64,000 bases of DNA from Lachnospiraceae bacterium (GTDB taxonomy: Bacteria; Bacillota; Clostridia; Lachnospirales; Lachnospiraceae). The position numbers were made by a program, and so were the translations under genes. Location: the NCBI GenBank assembly GCA_024692905.1, contig JAILLY010000076.1, positions 20,597 through 84,596 on the forward strand, read 5' to 3'. The notes under the pieces were generated by a model that saw nothing but the letters and a program-made list of their open reading frames with translations, was not told the origin of the DNA and searched no databases. Positions 61,776 to 64,000 of this stretch are shown in pieces (the stretch's first letter is position 1; each line of letters starts with the position of its first letter).

Positions 61776-62750
61776 CTAAATATGATCCCGGACAGTCTTC
61801 CGGGGTACTGAAAATTTGTCTATCAAATAATGATACATGATTCCGCCGATAAATGCTATACCGAAATGAACAAGCCAGTTTACCGGGAAACCGAACAAAT
61901 GAGGTATGAATGCAAATGTAGACTGTACAAGATATATCTCGAGCGTGGAATCGGCAACTATCCTGCAATAACGCGGCGCTTGCATTTTTGTCAGCATTAA
62001 GACAATTACCGTGAAAAACGCAAAGATGATAAGCCCCAGATGTATGACGAACTGCATATTAAGCAGACGTCCCGTCAAGGTAATGACCGTATATTCTCCA
62101 AACCACAGTATCACTCCGAGCAAGGCTGCAATAACCGCCTGCCATAACCCGATCCTATCCAAAAGGCCGGAATATATCAACCTTAACAGCGCTCCTTCCA
62201 GCATTATTCCAAAATAGAAATATACTTTAAACCACGCGAATCCACCGAGTTCAACCGAAAATACGCTCCTGTCAAGCACCAGACAATACAGCACTATATA
62301 GCCGGCAAGCCATATGATAATTGCAGTCATGACCGATCTAATCTTATTATTTCGTACCAACACTAAGTAATAGAATATGTAATAGATCAGAATCGCAAAC
62401 ACAAACCAGCAGGCATCAAGTACTCCCTTCACAAACGCGATGATATCATGGGGCAGATATGCTCTAAGATCGGGATTAAGAAGTATCCTGGCAACCAGAC
62501 AGATGACGGTTGCAGGCAAAATCCTTTTTAACCGCCTTAAATACCACTTTCCGAAAGAAAGATGAATTTTTACAAGCAAAAAACCTGAAATAACAAAAAA
62601 GAGAGAGTTACCGAATCCCCCTCCTATAGCAAGCCACGAAACGGGATATATATCGCGGCAATGACTGTTGGTTATAAGCAGAGCTGCGGCAAATTTCAAT
62701 ATATATATCCAATCGGTTTTATCCTGCTCCCTTATCTGCTCTGAAGCCAT
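61776..62750 (-). CDS. Acyltransferase 3 family membrane protein
   Basis: The 324-residue product has about 10 membrane helices and a family-typical opening (IREQDKTDWIYILKFAAALLI, TNSHC near residue 30). Acyltransferase_3 proteins, such as OafA, add O-acetyl groups to surface sugars. It overlaps the epimerase gene by 19 bases. Confidence 0.85.
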   Translation of the reverse strand: MASEQIREQDKTDWIYILKFAAALLITNSHCRDIYPVSWLAIGGGFGNSLFFVISGFLLVKIHLSFGKWYLRRLKRILPATVICLVARILLNPDLRAYLPHDIIAFVKGVLDACWFVFAILIYYIFYYLVLVRNNKIRSVMTAIIIWLAGYIVLYCLVLDRSVFSVELGGFAWFKVYFYFGIMLEGALLRLIYSGLLDRIGLWQAVIAALLGVILWFGEYTVITLTGRLLNMQFVIHLGLIIFAFFTVIVLMLTKMQAPRYCRIVADSTLEIYLVQSTFAFIPHLFGFPVNWLVHFGIAFIGGIMYHYLIDKFSVPRKTVRDHI

Positions 62751-63637
62751 TTCGCATACTCCAATATCGCATCGTCCATCTTACGTAAGGGCATATAACC
62801 GGTATCTCTCTTAATCTTCTCAAGAGATGCGTCCCACACATAATCATCCATCGGATCATCCTGTCCGCTGAATACTATTTTAGAATCACTGCCCAATAAA
62901 GCGATAACATCTTCCGCCAACTGCCTGTTTGAAACAAGCAGGTCACCCGTGAGATTATACACACCATGACACCTGTCACTGTATACCGCTTTATAAAGAG
63001 CCTGCGCTATATCTTCGGCATGAACATAGTTCTGCCGCCGTGTACCCTTACCTGATAATACAAGATCATCGCCGTTTAATGCTTTTCTTATAAACGTGGG
63101 AAAAATAGTAGCAGGATTAACCCCGGGACCTATAGGGGCGGATATCCTGAAACTGGACGTTCGTATTCCCCTGTATCTGAATGCATAATCCGCAAGCATC
63201 TCCTCGCAGTGTTTGGTAATATGGTATACCGTATATGGCTCGAGCGGATGATCCTCTGTGACGGGATGTTCAACCGGATGTCCTATGACGGGCAGACTTG
63301 ATAGCTGAGCAAATATTCCTATGTCGTTCTTCTCGCAGAATTCAAGAATACGCTGCGTTCCACCGCAGTTATTAATGACAACCTCCGTATTATATGGCTC
63401 TTTCCTCATATCCGCCGCCAGATGAACTACGGCATCTATATGATCCGCTTTGATGAGATCCATTATTTCCGACACACGGCCGGTACCCATATCACAGGAT
63501 ACATATTCATCCACACGGTCTGCATCAGCAGGCTCACTGCTTCTGCCCAAACCTATTACATACTCGCCTTTGTCCCTGAAATATTTAATAACGTGATTTC
63601 CTATAAATCCATTTGAGCCGGTTACTAAAACGTTCAA
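62732..63637 (-). CDS. NAD-dependent epimerase/dehydratase
   Basis: I place the start at the TTG at 63637, 5 bases after GGAGG, giving 301 residues; a longer frame to 63664 is not supported. It is an extended SDR: VLVTGSNGFIGNHV (NAD binding), YVSCDMG, HLAADM, a YHITKHCE segment carrying the catalytic Tyr-x-x-x-Lys, and SFRISAPIGPG. It probably epimerises or dehydrates a nucleotide sugar next to the WecE-like aminotransferase. Confidence 0.88.
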   Translation of the reverse strand: MNVLVTGSNGFIGNHVIKYFRDKGEYVIGLGRSSEPADADRVDEYVSCDMGTGRVSEIMDLIKADHIDAVVHLAADMRKEPYNTEVVINNCGGTQRILEFCEKNDIGIFAQLSSLPVIGHPVEHPVTEDHPLEPYTVYHITKHCEEMLADYAFRYRGIRTSSFRISAPIGPGVNPATIFPTFIRKALNGDDLVLSGKGTRRQNYVHAEDIAQALYKAVYSDRCHGVYNLTGDLLVSNRQLAEDVIALLGSDSKIVFSGQDDPMDDYVWDASLEKIKRDTGYMPLRKMDDAILEYAKWLQSR

Positions 63638-63647
63638 ATGCCCCTCC

Positions 63648-64000
63648 TTAATACCCCTTGCCATAGAAACTCCTGACCAGTTCTACTATCATATCCGCTT
63701 CCTTTTCAGACAGTCCATAATACATCGGCAGCCTTACAAGGCGCTCACTTTCTTTGGTAGTATATCTGTCCTCTCCGTTAAACCTTCCGTATTTACGCCC
63801 TGCGGGCGCACTGTGGAGAGGGATATAATGAAATACGGTCCATACTTCATTCTTCTTCATATACTCGATAAATCGCGTTCTTTCCGCAACATCGGCGAGT
63901 TTTATATAAAACATGTGTGCATTGTGAGTGCACTCACCGGGAACAAACGGCAGCTCGATCCTTCCCTCATCAGCAAGTTCCCTGAGTCCCTCATTATATA
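63648..64000 (-). CDS. WecE-like sugar aminotransferase (C-terminal part; start outside window)
   Basis: The 3' end, about 117 residues, extends to the window edge in the same frame. THNAHMFYIKLA, IPLHSAPAG and GEDRYTTKESERLVRLP match WecE/RffA, the PLP-dependent transaminase that makes dTDP-4-amino-4,6-dideoxygalactose. The N-terminal half with the PLP lysine lies beyond the window. It is upstream of the epimerase, and both may make one amino sugar of the glycan. Confidence 0.88.
   Translation of the reverse strand, partial: YNEGLRELADEGRIELPFVPGECTHNAHMFYIKLADVAERTRFIEYMKKNEVWTVFHYIPLHSAPAGRKYGRFNGEDRYTTKESERLVRLPMYYGLSEKEADMIVELVRSFYGKGY

Overview
The window reads as a chromosomal segment of an anaerobic clostridial Firmicute, most likely a member of the Lachnospiraceae. 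Evidence: the gene order rimP-nusA-ylxR-L7Ae-infB-rbfA-nrnA-truB-ribF, strong AGGAGG-type ribosome binding sites with some TTG and GTG starts, consensus sigma-A promoters, CheC, an HD-GYP response regulator, a SARP-type regulator, a clostripain-family lipoprotein and C1 peptidases with a lectin-like tail. Base composition looks middling (by eye, not computed). Almost everything is on the minus strand, so transcription runs from high to low coordinates. I saw no tRNA, rRNA, CRISPR array, insertion sequence or prophage.

Layout from the left. 1-4568: 5' part of a very large secreted surface protein with three repeats of a DUF6273-like module. 4797-5282: small secreted alanine-rich protein on the plus strand, divergent from it. 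5365-7047: Na+/phosphate symporter with a PhoU-like tail. 7198-24281: translation and ribosome-maturation operon. Three unusual genes sit between truB and ribF with their own promoter: a zinc-ribbon/TIR/transmembrane/Sel1-repeat protein, a membrane protein joining Rossmann and RyR domains inside to a papain protease outside, and a caspase-fold (C11) lipoprotein. This trio is my best candidate for an undescribed system. 24421-28105: an operon of an SPFH membrane protein, a ribbon-helix-helix regulator and the AmmeMemoRadiSam genes, with a double palindrome over the promoter. 28114-32746: corA, hflX, an esterase and rlmCD. 32776-38630: a membrane acetyltransferase, an acidic membrane peptide, pcrA, a TrpR-like regulator, cheC and a Kef-like antiporter. 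38627-41604: two odd regulators. 41715-45734: an isolated type II secretion F protein, a pilin-like companion and a GH25 lysozyme. 45920-52558: cold-shock protein, HD-GYP regulator, a eukaryotic-type HisA, dapB, dapA and a class A PBP. 52858-64000: a cell-surface glycan locus built around a nonulosonic (sialic-type) acid, with NeuB and NeuA fusion proteins, an aldolase, an ATP-grasp ligase, a flippase, a putative sialyltransferase, a GT2, an acyltransferase, an epimerase and the end of a WecE-like aminotransferase.

Working together: the TIR and RyR proteins both place predicted nucleotide-handling domains in the cytoplasm and other domains outside, and the C11 peptidase is exported. This suggests inside-to-outside signalling that ends in proteolysis at the cell surface. 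The glycan locus, PBP, lysozyme, surface protein and secretion protein all point to an elaborate envelope. The repeated decamer GTTTACATAA, clustered at 31.5-33.6 kb, is a separate DNA-level feature that the genes do not explain.
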